Positions 27,501 to 38,211 of a stretch of DNA of 64,000 bases are shown here, in pieces (within the stretch, counting starts at the first letter, position 1; each line of letters opens with the position of its first letter). Position numbers and translations under genes: made by a program. This stretch comes from Chrysophaeum taylorii. Its lineage: Eukaryota > Sar > Pelagophyceae > Pelagomonadales > Pelagomonadaceae. The notes under the pieces are model-generated. The model searched no databases. It saw nothing but the letters and a program-made list of their open reading frames with translations, and was not told the DNA's origin. Location of the stretch: positions 298,085 to 362,084 of the forward strand of contig JAQMWT010000398.1 of the NCBI GenBank assembly GCA_029834535.1, read 5' to 3'.

Positions 27501-30026
27501 TCCGCGACACCCGAGCTTGTGTCGAGACCTCCACGCTCTATGACGCCGTCCAGACGATTGAGACCCTCAAGTTGGCCGAGTGCCCGGTAGTCTGCGACCT
27601 CACAACGACGAGCCACGTGCACACGTTCGTGTCGAACGGCTTTGTAACTCACAATTGCCCGGCCGACACGCCCGAGGGAGAAACGTGCGGCCTCGTTAAG
27701 AACTTGGCCCTCCTCGCGCACGTCACGACCGACGCCGAGGTTGAGGTCGTCCAGCGCACGTGCTTCGACCTCGGCGTCGAGCAGCTCGGCCACCTGGGGG
27801 GCGCAGACCTCAACGCCAAGAACCGCGGCTACCTCGTCTTCCTTAACGGTCTCGTCGTCGGCGCCTGCAGCCGCCCTCACAAACTCGTCGCCGCGCTTCG
27901 CCGCATGCGCCGCTCTGGCAAGATCGGCGAGTTCGTCAGCGTGTATGCGCACGACGTCCATGGCGCCATCTACATCGCCTGCGACGGGGGCCGCGTCTGC
28001 CGGCCCCTCATCATCGCCCCGAACGGACGCTCGCGCCTCACGCCGCGAATGCTCGCCGAGGCCCTCGGCAAAGCGCGCCAGCGAAGACCGCCGCGCCTAC
28101 AACAAGAACAACAACAACGAGCCGTCGTCAACAAAAAGGTCGTGGTCGGTGGGGGACGAAGCACCACCGACGACGATCAGCAGCGGGATAAAAAGGCGTT
28201 GGAAGAAGCCGAGGTGAAGACGAAGACGCTCGAGTACCTCGTCGAGCGGGGAGTCGTCGAATACGTCGACGTAAACGAGGAGAACAACTGCCTTATCGCC
28301 CTCGACGAACGTGGACTGACGCCCGAGCATACTCACGTCGAAATCGACCCCGTGACCGTCCTGGGAGTCGTGAGCGGGCTCGTCGCCTTCCCCCACCACA
28401 ATCAGTCGCCGCGCAACACGTACCAGTGCGCGATGGGCAAGCAGGCGATGGGCATCGTCGCGACCAATCACTACGAGCGCATGGATTCGCTCTTGTATTC
28501 GCTCATCTACCCCCAAAAGCCCATGGTCAAGTCGCGCGTCCTCGACCTCATCAGCTTCGACTCGCTCCCGGGGGGATGCAACGCGAGCCTCGCCGTCATG
28601 TCGTACTCGGGCTACGATATCGAGGACGCCGTCATCCTCAACAAAGCCTCGCTCGACCGCGGCTTCATGCGGTGCCTCGTCATGCGCAAGCACCAGACCT
28701 CGATCAAGCGCTACGCCAACAACACGAGCGACCGCACGCTCCGCCCGCCCCCGGCGGCGAACTTCACGCAGGGCGAGAACGACAGCCGGTACCGCCGCTT
28801 TGCCGCGCTCGGCCACGACGGTATATGCCGCGTCGGCGAAAAACTCCAGGACCACGCCATCATGGTCAACCGCGAAGTCCCGATCGAGGACCGCTCGGCG
28901 ATCGACGCCCCCCCCAAGCGGCCCGACCCCCCCCCGAAGCGGCCCGCCGGATCGCGCGCCGCGCCGCGCGCTCTCCCCGCGCAGCCAACGATCGCCTACA
29001 AACCCCAGCCCCTCTCGTACAAGGGCGCGATGCCGAGCGTCGTCGACCGCGTCCTCCTGACGTCCAACGAGAACGACTCCTTCCTCGTCAAGGTCATGCT
29101 GCGCCAAGTCCGACGCCCCGAGATCGGCGACAAATTCGCTTCGCGCCACGGCCAGAAGGGCGTCTGCGGCGCGATCGTGCCCCAGGACGACATGCCCTTT
29201 TCCGACCTCGGCGTTTGCCCCGACCTCGTCATGAACCCCCACGGCTTCCCGAGCCGCATGACCGTCGGAAAGATCATCGAACTCGTCGCCGGCAAGGCCG
29301 GCGTCTTCGCCGGCCGCCAGGCCTATGGCACGGCTTTTGGCGAGGACCACGGCTCGGCCGACCGCGCGCGAGAGGCGTGCGAGGCTCTCGTTTCCTACGG
29401 CTACTCGTACGTTGGGAAGGACATGCTCTACTCGGGCGTCAGCGGCGAGCCGCTCCGCGCCTACATCTTCATGGGTCCCGTCTTCTATCAAAAGCTCAAA
29501 CACATGGTCATGGACAAGATGCACGCGCGCGCGAGGGGACCGCGCGCCCAACTCACGCGCCAGCCGACCGAGGGTCGATCGCGCGACGGCGGCCTCCGTC
29601 TCGGGGAGATGGAGCGCGACTGCCTCATCTCCTACGGCGCGGCCAATTTAATTACCGAACGCCTTATGATCTCCTCGGACGCCTTCGACGTCTACGTCTG
29701 CGAGAAATGCGGCCTCCTCGGCTACTCGACCGTGAGGGAATCTTGTTCTGTCTGGGGGAAAAAAAAAAAAAAAACCTATGTTCCTATTCTTAGGCGCCCC
29801 CGGATTCTGAACGCTCGACCTCCACCATGCACACGAGCTGGTGTCAGAATTGCCGCTCGGACGAGTTTATGGCGCGCATCCGCATTCCATATGCGTGCAA
29901 ACTTCTCTTCCAAGGTGCTTTCTCTTTTTGTGTGCCCTCTTCCTCCTCGTGTGCTTGACGCCCATTTGTCGCGCAGAACTCCAGAGCATGAACGTGACAC
30001 CTCGATTAAAGTTGGAAAATATGTAG
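24578..30026 (+). CDS. RPC2: RNA polymerase III second-largest subunit RPC2, containing an intein
   Basis: Exons 24,578-29,731, 29,794-29,914 and 29,977-30,026 encode 1,774 residues, of which 567 are an intein. The mature protein would be about 1,207 residues. It resembles Pol III RPC2 (POLR3B) rather than Pol II RPB2, as shown by PNKWELLPHFL, VNTEIKKVV, KRLELAGQLLSLLFEDLFK, PSQWGML, DTPEGETCGLVKNLAL and the end PYACKLLFQELQSMNVTPRL. Catalytic-site blocks include SYSGYDIEDAVILNKAS and RRPEIGDKFASRHGQKGVCG. The C-terminal zinc site (CEKC...CQNC) and the clamp-tail sequence appear only after two 62-nt introns are removed. A Gln-rich insert lies at about 28,090-28,200. The protein forms the Pol III active centre for tRNA and 5S rRNA transcription. 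Confidence 0.93.
25955..27655 (+). mobile_element. Intein in RPC2 with LAGLIDADG endonuclease and HTH domains
   Basis: 567 residues (RPC2 precursor 460-1026), inserted between QWGML and CPADTPEGE. Residue 1 is Cys and the splicing motifs are complete: block A CVEPGALVLLADGS, block B VSEDHQF (H79), block F CPVVCDLT (D548), and a C-terminal HN followed by Cys+1. A homing-endonuclease region of the dodecapeptide type fills the middle. Its first motif is ALVGYNLCDGH (198-208, with the Asp). Its second is FLSGTFGGRGNG (305-316), where Arg313 replaces the usual Asp. A helix-turn-helix-like segment, MKISRRLGLSEGVIRSWL (470-487), precedes block F. A Glu/Ala/Thr-rich linker (105-150) follows block B. 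Protein splicing should work. The endonuclease is probably impaired. Confidence 0.93.
29732..29793 (+). other. RPC2 intron 1 (62 nt) containing an A tract
   Basis: Phase 0, donor ACC|GTGAGG, acceptor TTCTTAG|GCG. It contains an A run of about 16 bases. Reading through it gives a Lys run and an unrelated tail, while splicing restores a family-like C-terminus. Confidence 0.85.
29915..29976 (+). other. RPC2 intron 2 (62 nt)
   Basis: Phase 1, donor CAAG|GTGCTT, acceptor CGCGCAG|AAC, with a pyrimidine-rich interior. Splicing joins KLLFQ to ELQSMNVTPRL, which is the conserved RPC2 terminus. Confidence 0.88.
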
Positions 30027-32828
30027 CACCGCGTACTTAAGAAGCAGGAACACCTACCTAAGAAGCAGCAAAGTCTGGGCGGTCTGTCTGCTAAGTCTGG
30101 GCGGTCTGCTGCTCTAGATGAACGTACGTGTGTAGGCGTAGTAGTTTTTTCCCAGATCACGGGCCGAACTCACACTGGCGGAACGATCGATCGATCTTTA
30201 CGACCCGGCGGCGCACGTGGGCCGTCCCAAGTCCCGTGCGCACCGCCTCGCCGGACATCCGCCCTACAGCTTCTTCTTAGCTCGTCGTCATTCTGCCTGT
30301 CCTCGAGCCCTCTTCAATGGCAACTCGCCCCGTCCACTGAGAACGCGTCAACGCTCTGGTGATTGGGAGAAAAGAGATTGTGCATTGGCGGTGGAGCCAT
30401 GAACCGCGACTCAAGGCGGAATCTTCGTGCAGCGAACAGCGTTCGTCCGATAGGGCGCGAGGCTTTGGACTCATCACCTCCTTGCTTGCGCCTCAAAACC
30501 AGAACACCATCACTTTTACACCGCGTCAACTTCGCAGTGAGCAATACTATCAGACTCATCATCTTGATGCTCCGCTCCGTTGATTGATCCACAAGTGCTG
30601 TATGTTCTTGGTCGATCGTACCACTTCTCCCCTGAAGTGATTTCCTCCTACGGCATGCCAATCCGGCCGAGAACAGAATTACCGCACGCACCTTTGATGA
30701 TATGCCGCTATGCCCAGCCTAGCACAATCACGAGCACGCGGCTTCGACTTTTCAACAGGCTACCTCTTTCTCTCTCGTATCCGTTCACCGGCGCGCTCGG
30801 GTTTCGGGTCCTACCATTCATGCAATGCAAGGTCTCCGTCATCTCTTGACGGTCTTATCGTGACGCCAACCTTACTCCCTCCGGGCTTTTCCGGCCGGCG
30901 CCCTAGCGCTCTGTGGCAAACAAACGCCAAAGCTTCACACCCAAGGCTCTTGCGCGGAGCTGCTATCCTCCAGGCAGCATTGCACCACTGTCCTACCGGA
31001 CCTACTACTCAATCCTTTGCTCAACGTTTTACACCGACAACCACCGGCCCCCTTGACACCAAAGCACCGTCCCTGCTGACGCCACGGGCTCGACGTAACA
31101 CGCATGCATCTACGAAGAAATACTCACTTCTCCATCGGCTCGAAAACGCCATCACTGCTCAAATCGAGACCGCCCAACACAAAGCCCGTGCTCGCCACTT
31201 CCAACTGCCGCCAGCAATCTCGTATTCATGCCAGGTATTTATTTTGCCTTGGACCACGGCGTACAAACCTGATCTTCATGCAACCCCACCCATACTCTCG
31301 CGTTGGAAACCAATAGTGGACGAGCGCTGATTGCAGCTACTCCCCCACCCCCCAACCAGCCCTCGCAGGTCTCGTTCATGTCCGTACGAACGACCTTCCG
31401 CCACCCAACACGTTTGATCACCATCGCGCTCACTGCCGCGCAACCGACGCCATGTCAGCCTCAAGGTCACCAATGATATGACATGGTGCTCATCACACGG
31501 TTGACATGTTCGCGAAAGCACGCATCCCCTTCCATATTGTCTTGAACCCTTTTTCGACATGACCACTGCCGATCTGATCGCTAATTGTCGCCGACTCACC
31601 ACCGTGCACACAGTCACAGTTGGTCGGAAACGCAAGGTCTCGACGTTCTCTCAGTCGTCACATACGCCGAATCGCAGACCCCCAGACGTTCGCTTTGTTC
31701 CTGCACGATTACCCGCCAACCCAGCAGACTCTGTACTGTCGATATCGAGGCGGCCATCGTCTCGCCACAGTATTCTCGTCATGCAAAGACATGGACAACA
31801 GTGCTGGACTCATGGGCAGTAATGGCGCCTCTGGACCTGTACAAGAGCGACTCCAGGAATTTGGCGGCTGTAAACGCTCTGTTGTGGAAATCGTTGGTGA
31901 ACGCACAACGCTTTCCTTGGCCTCGTCCCTCTCGTCGAGCAGCGCTTAAGTGATCAGGTTTTTGGCGACGGATGGGCACTCGCAATGTTGTTGATGCTCA
32001 CTCTGCGACTGTGACGCGCGTTTTTCGCACCCTCAGCATCATCATCATCCTTATGGGATGATGCAATCGTACCCTCCTTGCAGGGTATCCAAACGGAGAC
32101 CCTCACCAACGCACCCTCGAGATGTCATCGACGGGTGCGCCAAGACGCGCACGTGCAGAGTGCTGGTTATCCATGGACCGCTCTAGTGTCTGCGCTCAGG
32201 TGCTTGGCTCTGAGTCACGTACCTCCCTCCCCTTTGCCACTCATGCTGTCTTGTCCTCTTCTCCACCCTTTTCTTGTCCTCTTCTCCCTGCGCCTTCCTC
32301 GCGTACATCTCGTCAATCTTTGCCCACCTTCAGCGTCCTCACTCCTCTGCGCCTGCATTTTCGCCGTGGGGGCTTCTCATGTAGGTCCGTCGTCGCATGA
32401 AAAAAAAAGCGGCACAACCGTCGCAGAAACTACTAGATTATATATTGTTTGCGAGCTATACTCGTAAAGAAGGCGGCTGGTAGCGACGAAGAGGGCATGC
32501 ATCGCGCCGTCTTTGAGGGGAAACGAAGGGGTACTAGCTGTCCGTCCTGCTTTTTACATAGACGACGCGGGATCACCCCCCTTTCCCTCAAGCGCGCCAC
32601 TCGTATAATTTTTGTTCAATGCCCATCGGAGGCGAATCATCCCTATCTTCTCCGACATTCACAGAAGGCCAATAAACACACCTTCTCTCTCTTCCACAAA
32701 ATCGAGGTCGACATTTACTCGCCCCCCAGAACACAGCAGTTGCCTATTCAAAAGAACCGTTGGGTGACCGGTGTAGTTGAAGTTCAATTAAGGTTTGGAC
32801 CAGCAGGTGGTCCATCGCGGTGTCGGAG
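30027..32828. other. 2.8-kb unassigned region, C-rich on the plus strand
   Basis: Several overlapping frames of up to about 206 codons occur, for example 30,710-31,330 (plus), 31,276-31,635 (minus) and 31,585-31,953 (plus). None shows a domain I recognise and none dominates. The plus strand is notably poor in G compared with the genes around it. This could be relic retroelement or recently decayed coding DNA, but I cannot support a specific call. Confidence 0.4.
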
Positions 32829-33554
32829 ATGGACAAGTCGTGGCAATACGAGCCGATAAGAAAGCGTAAGGAGGATTCGTGGACGTCGTACTTTTTCGGG
32901 ACGAGGAAAGTGGAGCGCGTAAAGGGGATGATGTCGGTGACAGACGTCTCGGCGACTTTCAAGGATTCGAGAAAGGGGTCCCGGGGTCGACCTGGAGGTG
33001 TGGTGGCGACGTTGATGGGGCTCGCCTTTCTTGGGGGCAGCGCATTCGGGGTGGCTGCGACTCTTGGGTGGAGGCGCAAGGACGCGGAGTGGGCGATGGC
33101 GACGCTCGTGGAAGCCGACTGGGCGGCATCTCTCGTCACGAACGTCGAGCAACTCGAGCTGCGGCTGCACGAGGACGGCCGCCGCATCGCGGAGCTCGAG
33201 GTGAGGGCAGACCAGGACGTCCGCCGTATCGCGCAGCTGGAACAAGACTGCGCGTGGCTACCGCGAGATTTGGAGGGAAACTCGACCGCGGTCTTCCGCG
33301 ACCGAATCGAGAAGTTGATAACAACCCCGCCACCCGTCCAGACGCCACAGTCCGCTCCGGCGCATCCGACCGGACGCAACCGGCCGCCCGTAAACCTACG
33401 ACGAGCACTCGCGTCCCCCGTTCGCTGGCTTCGCAAGGTTTTAAAACTTGAACTTCCCCACCATCCGGTGATGCTGCGACCGACGAGCGCCTGTCCAATC
33501 ACCTCTTCTGATGCGCCCTGCTCCTCGGCCATCCCACTCCACGTAGTAGGGTAG
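32829..33554 (+). CDS. Hypothetical single-pass membrane protein with coiled coil
   Basis: 241 residues from the ATG at 32,829. A basic, Ser/Lys-rich N-terminal 50 residues precede one hydrophobic helix at about 56-81 (GGVVATLMGLAFLGGSAFGVAATLGW). A Glu/Leu/Arg-rich amphipathic stretch at about 95-150 then looks like a coiled coil (NVEQLELRLHEDGRRIAELE). A Pro/Arg-rich tail follows. No family is recognised. The amino-acid make-up is protein-like in this frame only, which supports a real gene. The last 60 residues are less convincing, and an unrecognised intron could change them. Confidence 0.5.
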   Translation: MDKSWQYEPIRKRKEDSWTSYFFGTRKVERVKGMMSVTDVSATFKDSRKGSRGRPGGVVATLMGLAFLGGSAFGVAATLGWRRKDAEWAMATLVEADWAASLVTNVEQLELRLHEDGRRIAELEVRADQDVRRIAQLEQDCAWLPRDLEGNSTAVFRDRIEKLITTPPPVQTPQSAPAHPTGRNRPPVNLRRALASPVRWLRKVLKLELPHHPVMLRPTSACPITSSDAPCSSAIPLHVVG

Positions 33555-34999
33555 CTGGCCGCTTGCCCTGATAGACACTCTATTCTCTCATGTACCTTCG
33601 ACTTTTATGTGTAATAGAGGAAGGACGTTCCTGTCCTGGATCTCGCAAGTTATAAATAGCGCGCGCCTGGTTTTGGGTCTCGCGGGCGCCGTCGCGGACG
33701 GACTGATACCCCGAGCCCTTGAGCGTCCACGACTTGAGAAGAGCGCGAGCCATACAGCGCGTCAAATCGTCGCCCGGCGAAAATGTCCTCGAGACGGGTA
33801 AGAGCTGCAGCAATCTGAAGCAGGAACGCGGCGCGATGAGCGCGCGGCCGCAACACGCATCCTTCTCTAGCCTTCGGTGGAGAGCAGCGCGCCTCTGGAA
33901 GATGTACCCCACAATTTGAGAAAGACACAAGAAAAGACCACAGAGACCAAGAAAGAAGCTAGAAAGCGCTGCACAAGAGGGGGGGGGGGGCATTGGAGAG
34001 AAAGAGGAAACTTGAACACCCAAGCGCCAGGATCCCAGAGCGCACAGGAAGAAAACGACAGATGAAAAGACCACAGAGACTCGCCCGCGTTGCCCGGAAC
34101 TTGGCCAGTTCGATTCAAGCATCGCGTTTCTGAGACTGGCTCATCTGCTGATTCGTTACTTCCTTTGAGCGCTCCATTAGCATAAGAGACGCGACTGCTT
34201 CCACGTCTCCGTAGTCCGCGCGGGTCTGCGTCTGCTGGATGTCTGAATCCGCGGAGCGTCTGCATCGCTGCGTCTGCTGGCTATTCGCAACCTACTGGCT
34301 ACACCAACTGGTTATCCCTATCCGCAGGAGGAGGATATGCTTGTTGTCCGCGACGATCTGCGGCGTATCCGGTCAGCACGATCCGTATCCGCGAGCTTCC
34401 GTATACAACCGTGGAGCACGCGCGCTTGAAAGTGGTAGTGACATCAACAAAAGCAACAGCCTCGGATGCTTTGCGCCAACGCAAGCAGCGATGGCCTCGC
34501 GAATGAATTACCACGCGCAATAGAACATGGATTTGAGCGAAGCGCGCAACGAACGATGGCAGTTCGCAATCGGCAACCGCAGTTCACGATCAGCGACCAC
34601 AAAAAATCGTCGCCGTGCTCGCATATGGCATCGTCGCATGTTTTCGCGCAAAAATAAAGATGGTTTGTGGGCGATATCGACTCCACTCTAAAGCTCTGTT
34701 ATTTGGACGCGACACTGCTCGCAGCTTTCGCTTCGCAAATACACGAATAATAATATTCTCTCAGCTCCGCGTATCATCACTCTCCACAACGATTACGAGG
34801 ATCCTTTGCGACGGCCAAGGCTCACAAAGTGCGAGACTGGTCGTCGCTGATCAACAACAACACCTGCTCGATGGGCCAAGAAGCGGTGAGCCGCAGCAGC
34901 AGAACGAACCACAAAGTGCAAACGACGTGCCGTGACGTCGACCGGTTGTAGCGATTACGTGTGCCAGTAATTCTGTGTAAAAAAATTAGTTGACCTCTG
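33555..34999. other. Intergenic region, nothing assigned
   Basis: Short overlapping frames on both strands only. A GAAAAGACCACAGAGAC phrase occurs twice (about 33,933 and 34,065), and a CGTCTGCTGG phrase is repeated near 34,208 and 34,270. A G run of about ten lies near 33,981. The channel promoter should lie in the last few hundred bases, which are less GC-rich. Confidence 0.45.
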
Positions 35000-37283
35000 A
35001 TGCGAAAGGCCGCCGCCACGGTCATATCGACGATGGGCCAGCGGAATCGGGATGTGAATGGCGCCTGCGCGCGGCGGTCAATGCACCGGTCGTTCGACGA
35101 TGGCGACGACGGTTCTAGCGATTGCGAGAGGTCTCCTGGAGCTACCTCGCGAGGAGCGTGGGAAGGTGAAGGTAATACGGTGTACGAGGGTTTGCTCGGG
35201 TGCCTCGCGTCCTCGGCACTCCCAGCGCTCGACCTCGTGGTGTCGTGCAGCGCATGCATCGACCAGGCCTCGAGGCTGGAGGTGGGGCTCGCATCCCTCA
35301 AGGCGCTGCAGGCGCGCGTCGAGGAAGCCGTGAGGTCCGTCGACGCGATGGCGAGGAATCTCAGTCGGCCGTCGTGGGTGCCCGTCGTGACGCCCGACTA
35401 CGAGAGCAACAACGAGAGCGACGAGAGCGACCTGGAAAAGTTTGAAGACGAGAGCTTGGTGGAGGAGGAGGAGGAGGAGGAGGAGGAAGATGGTGATTTG
35501 GTCGCGGAATCGCCGTACCGGTTCATGATTTCGCCGAGATCGCGCGCGAGAGTCGCGTGGGACTTGCTGCTCTCGTTACTCTTGATCTACCTCGTCGTCG
35601 TCGACCCAATCGCAATCGGTTTCTGGGACGACGCCCAGTCGTCGCCGGGTTTCGACGCCTTCAACTTGTGCATCGACGTCGCGTTCTGCGTCGACCTCGT
35701 ATCGAACTTCCGCACCGGCTATTACGACGACGACAACGTCGAGGTGATGAACCCCGAGTTGTGCGCTCGCAACTACGTAAAAACATGGTTCCCCGTCGAC
35801 GTCGCGAGCTCGGTACCGGCCCTCCTCGCCCATATCTTAAAACTCGCCGCGTCGTCGGGCGCTGACTCCGTGTCCAAGTTGCAGCTCGCCAAGGCGCTCA
35901 AACTCGTCCGGTTGTCGCGCCCGTTCCGCCTCGCGCGCGTCTCCAAGCTCGCACGGCTCTCGCCGCCGGTCGCGAATTACGTCGAGGACCTCATTGCGGA
36001 AGTCTCGCCGTTCTGGATGACGTTCGCGGGCATCATCGCGGCTGCTCTCGTCTACTCGCACCTCTTGGCCTGCGTCATGGGCTTCTCGGGAAACAGGTGG
36101 TACCAGACCTTCGCGTGCACGTCGCAGGAGCGGTGGGGTTCCGTAAAGTGCTCCAACCCGAGTGACTTTAGTTGGCAGCACGCGTACGGCGTCGCGTTCT
36201 ACGCCGCGTTCATGACCACGCTCGGGATGACCGAGCTTCTCCCGCGCAGTCCGGGCCAGCGGACGTTGGCGATGGTCGTCGCCGCCGCCGGCACCGCCGT
36301 CACCTCGTTCATCATCGCCACCTTCACGTCGATGGTCTCCGCGGCGGACGCCAAGGGTGCCATCTTGAAGGACCGAATGGACCAACTTTCGTCGTGGATG
36401 CGACATTATCGATTCGAGCCGACGCTTCGCCGTCGCGTCCGCGCGTTTTTTCGACGTTTCTACGCGATCCACACGGCCATCGACGAGCGGATCATCTTGG
36501 AAAATCTCGACCCCGAGCTCCAGCATGAGGTCTCGACCTACCTCCTCCACGACTTCGTGCAGCAGCACCCGCTCTTCGTCGACCTTCCTAGCGGCCTCCT
36601 CTGGCGCGTCTTGGTGGTCGTCCGCACCATCCACGTCGACGCGGGGGTCGCCGTCGTCACCAGGAACAAACCCGGCCTGGGGCTTTACATCATGCTCGCC
36701 GGCAAGGCCAAGGCCGAGTACTTGCGGCAGCAGGGCCGCTTCATGAAAAGATCCCAGAGCCTGCCAGACGTCGGGAGCGGCGCTCTGGTCCACGCCGTAA
36801 CGCAAAAGCCGCCGCCGCCGCCGCCGCCGCCGCCCAAGGTACATCGACGAAAAGAACAAACGATGACCTCGGTCGTTGGGACTGCCACCATTAGCTCGGG
36901 TATGTTGTATACAAGACGCGACTGACGTCTTCACCACAAACCGCAGGTGCCTCCTTCGGCGAGCTGTGCCTCCTGGGAAAACGAGTGACCTCCCTCGTCA
37001 CCGTCACCACAACGCTCACCTCTGAATTCTTCCTCATCCAGTGCGTTTGTTGCGTCTCGCGCGATACACCCTATCAAGATCCCCTCCCTCCAGGCGAAGC
37101 GCCTTTCTCGACGCCTTCGCGAACGTCCCGGAGGTCCTCGAGAGTATCACCGCGGCCAGCGACCAGTTTGAGGGCCACCCCATCATGCAGATCGAGCGCG
37201 GCGACATGCACCGACTCAGCGTCGAGATCCCCACCGAGCGCGGACCCCCGAGCGGCGGCGGCGGCGGCGGCGGACACGTATGA
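35000..37283 (+). CDS. Cyclic-nucleotide-gated/HCN/EAG-type ion channel
   Basis: Exons 35,000-36,899, 36,947-37,040 and 37,094-37,283 give 727 residues. An acidic N-terminus precedes six membrane helices: S1 183-208, S2 218-240, S3 258-282, S4 294-320 (KALKLVRLSRPFRLARVSKLARL, regular positive charges), S5 336-361 and S6 421-448. The pore loop is 393-414, and its filter reads TTLGMTE instead of the potassium-channel GYGD. A C-linker (about 450-525) leads into a cyclic-nucleotide-binding domain from about 530. Its phosphate-binding cassette, ASFGELCLLGKRVTS, lies just after intron 1. The binding domain is split by a 60-residue low-complexity insert (575-632) with nine prolines. This is a plasma-membrane or ciliary cation channel by family. 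Ion selectivity and ligand cannot be assigned. Confidence 0.85.
36900..36946 (+). other. Channel gene intron 1 (47 nt)
   Basis: Phase 1, donor TCGG|GTATGT, acceptor CCGCAG|GTGCC. It joins ISSG to ASFGELCLL, restoring the cyclic-nucleotide-binding cassette. Unspliced, the frame stops at 36,925. Confidence 0.85.
37041..37093 (+). other. Channel gene intron 2 (53 nt)
   Basis: Phase 2, donor CATCCA|GTGCGT, acceptor CCCTCCAG|GCGAAG. It joins FFLIQ to RSAFLDAFANVPEVLE in frame. Confidence 0.8.
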
Positions 37284-37315
37284 CGACGACGATGATTATA
37301 ATAGTTGGCTATCTA

Positions 37316-38155
37316 TTATGTCGAACACAACGTGGCGTTGTTGTTGTTGTTGTTGTTGTTCTCGAGTAGCGGAGGGGCCGCAGCAAGGACGACGGGCTGG
37401 TAGTAGCCCGAGTCCGCGGGCATGTGCCATTCGACGCCGGTGAAACCGGCGGCCGCGAGGGCAGCGGAAAGGGTGTCGCGCCCGAGTCGCCGGTAGCGCG
37501 TAGTCGCGTAACGCATCCCCCACTCGGCGTCGTCGCCGTTCGAGAGAATGAACTGGGTGACGGCGTAGACGTCGTCCGATTCCCAATCCCAGAGCTGGAA
37601 TGAGGCGCTTCTATCACCGCGTTTGACGGGCGTCGCGTCGGTCCTGTCGTCTATGGCGTCGTAGTCTCTGATCGACGCGGCGAACAGGCCCCCGGGCACC
37701 AGCCGCTTCTTGATCGATGCGAGCGCCTGCGCAAGGTCGGAGTCTTCGAGAAGATGCGGGAGCGAGTTGTCGAAGGCAATGATCACGTCGAAGGTTTCGC
37801 CGAAAACGTCTTCGAGGCGACGCATGTCGGCGACCTCGAAGCGGACCGCCAGGTCGCGCGAGGCTGCTTCCTCCCGCGCCCGTTCGATTGCCTTGACTGA
37901 AATATCGCTGCCCGTCACGCGAAATCTCTTCGCGAGGCCGAGGGCCTGCGTGCCGATGCCACAGCTGCAGTCAAGGAGTCGTTTCCCAAAGGGACCCACG
38001 AGGCGCTCGAGGACGACGGCCTGTCGATGGATCGACCCCTCCCAGTCGACGAGGATGTGGTCGTAGCGGTCGGCGAGGGTGTCGTAGAACGTGGTTACCT
38101 TGTTGTTGTCCATGCTCCTCAACCCGAACGCGACCGCAATGAACAACACAAGCAT
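37316..38155 (-). CDS. Class I SAM-dependent methyltransferase (type 11/25-like)
   Basis: 279 residues. After a short hydrophobic N-terminus (possibly a targeting signal, with a second Met at 38,113 as an alternative start) comes FYDTLADRYDHILVDWE, a phrase typical of small-molecule methyltransferases. The cofactor loop is LLDCSCGIGTQALGLA and the acidic ribose-binding residue is in VTGSDIS. Then come RFEVADMRRL and FDVIIAFDNSLPHLL. Relatives include glycine/sarcosine N-methyltransferases and bacterial enzymes of unknown substrate. The look is bacterial, but transfer cannot be shown here. The C-terminus ends in eight Asn from an AAC repeat. The stop lies 32 bases from the convergent channel gene's stop. 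Confidence 0.8.
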   Translation of the reverse strand: MLVLFIAVAFGLRSMDNNKVTTFYDTLADRYDHILVDWEGSIHRQAVVLERLVGPFGKRLLDCSCGIGTQALGLAKRFRVTGSDISVKAIERAREEAASRDLAVRFEVADMRRLEDVFGETFDVIIAFDNSLPHLLEDSDLAQALASIKKRLVPGGLFAASIRDYDAIDDRTDATPVKRGDRSASFQLWDWESDDVYAVTQFILSNGDDAEWGMRYATTRYRRLGRDTLSAALAAAGFTGVEWHMPADSGYYQPVVLAAAPPLLENNNNNNNNATLCST

Positions 38156-38211
38156 GCACTTTTTTGCGCCGTTCTAACAAAACAAACCAACCCTCACTCA
38201 ACCCTCGTCTG

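Noticed and set aside
28097-29551. 484-codon minus-strand frame
   Set aside because: It is antisense to conserved RPC2 catalytic blocks and rich in Arg/Gly/Val, as GC-rich shadows are.
24578-30026. Calling the polymerase subunit RPB2 (Pol II)
   Set aside because: N-terminal and C-terminal blocks match the Pol III subunit RPC2 better.
29732-30040. Uninterrupted reading frame to 30,040 as the RPC2 C-terminus
   Set aside because: It reads through an A tract into unrelated sequence. Two introns restore the conserved zinc site and tail.
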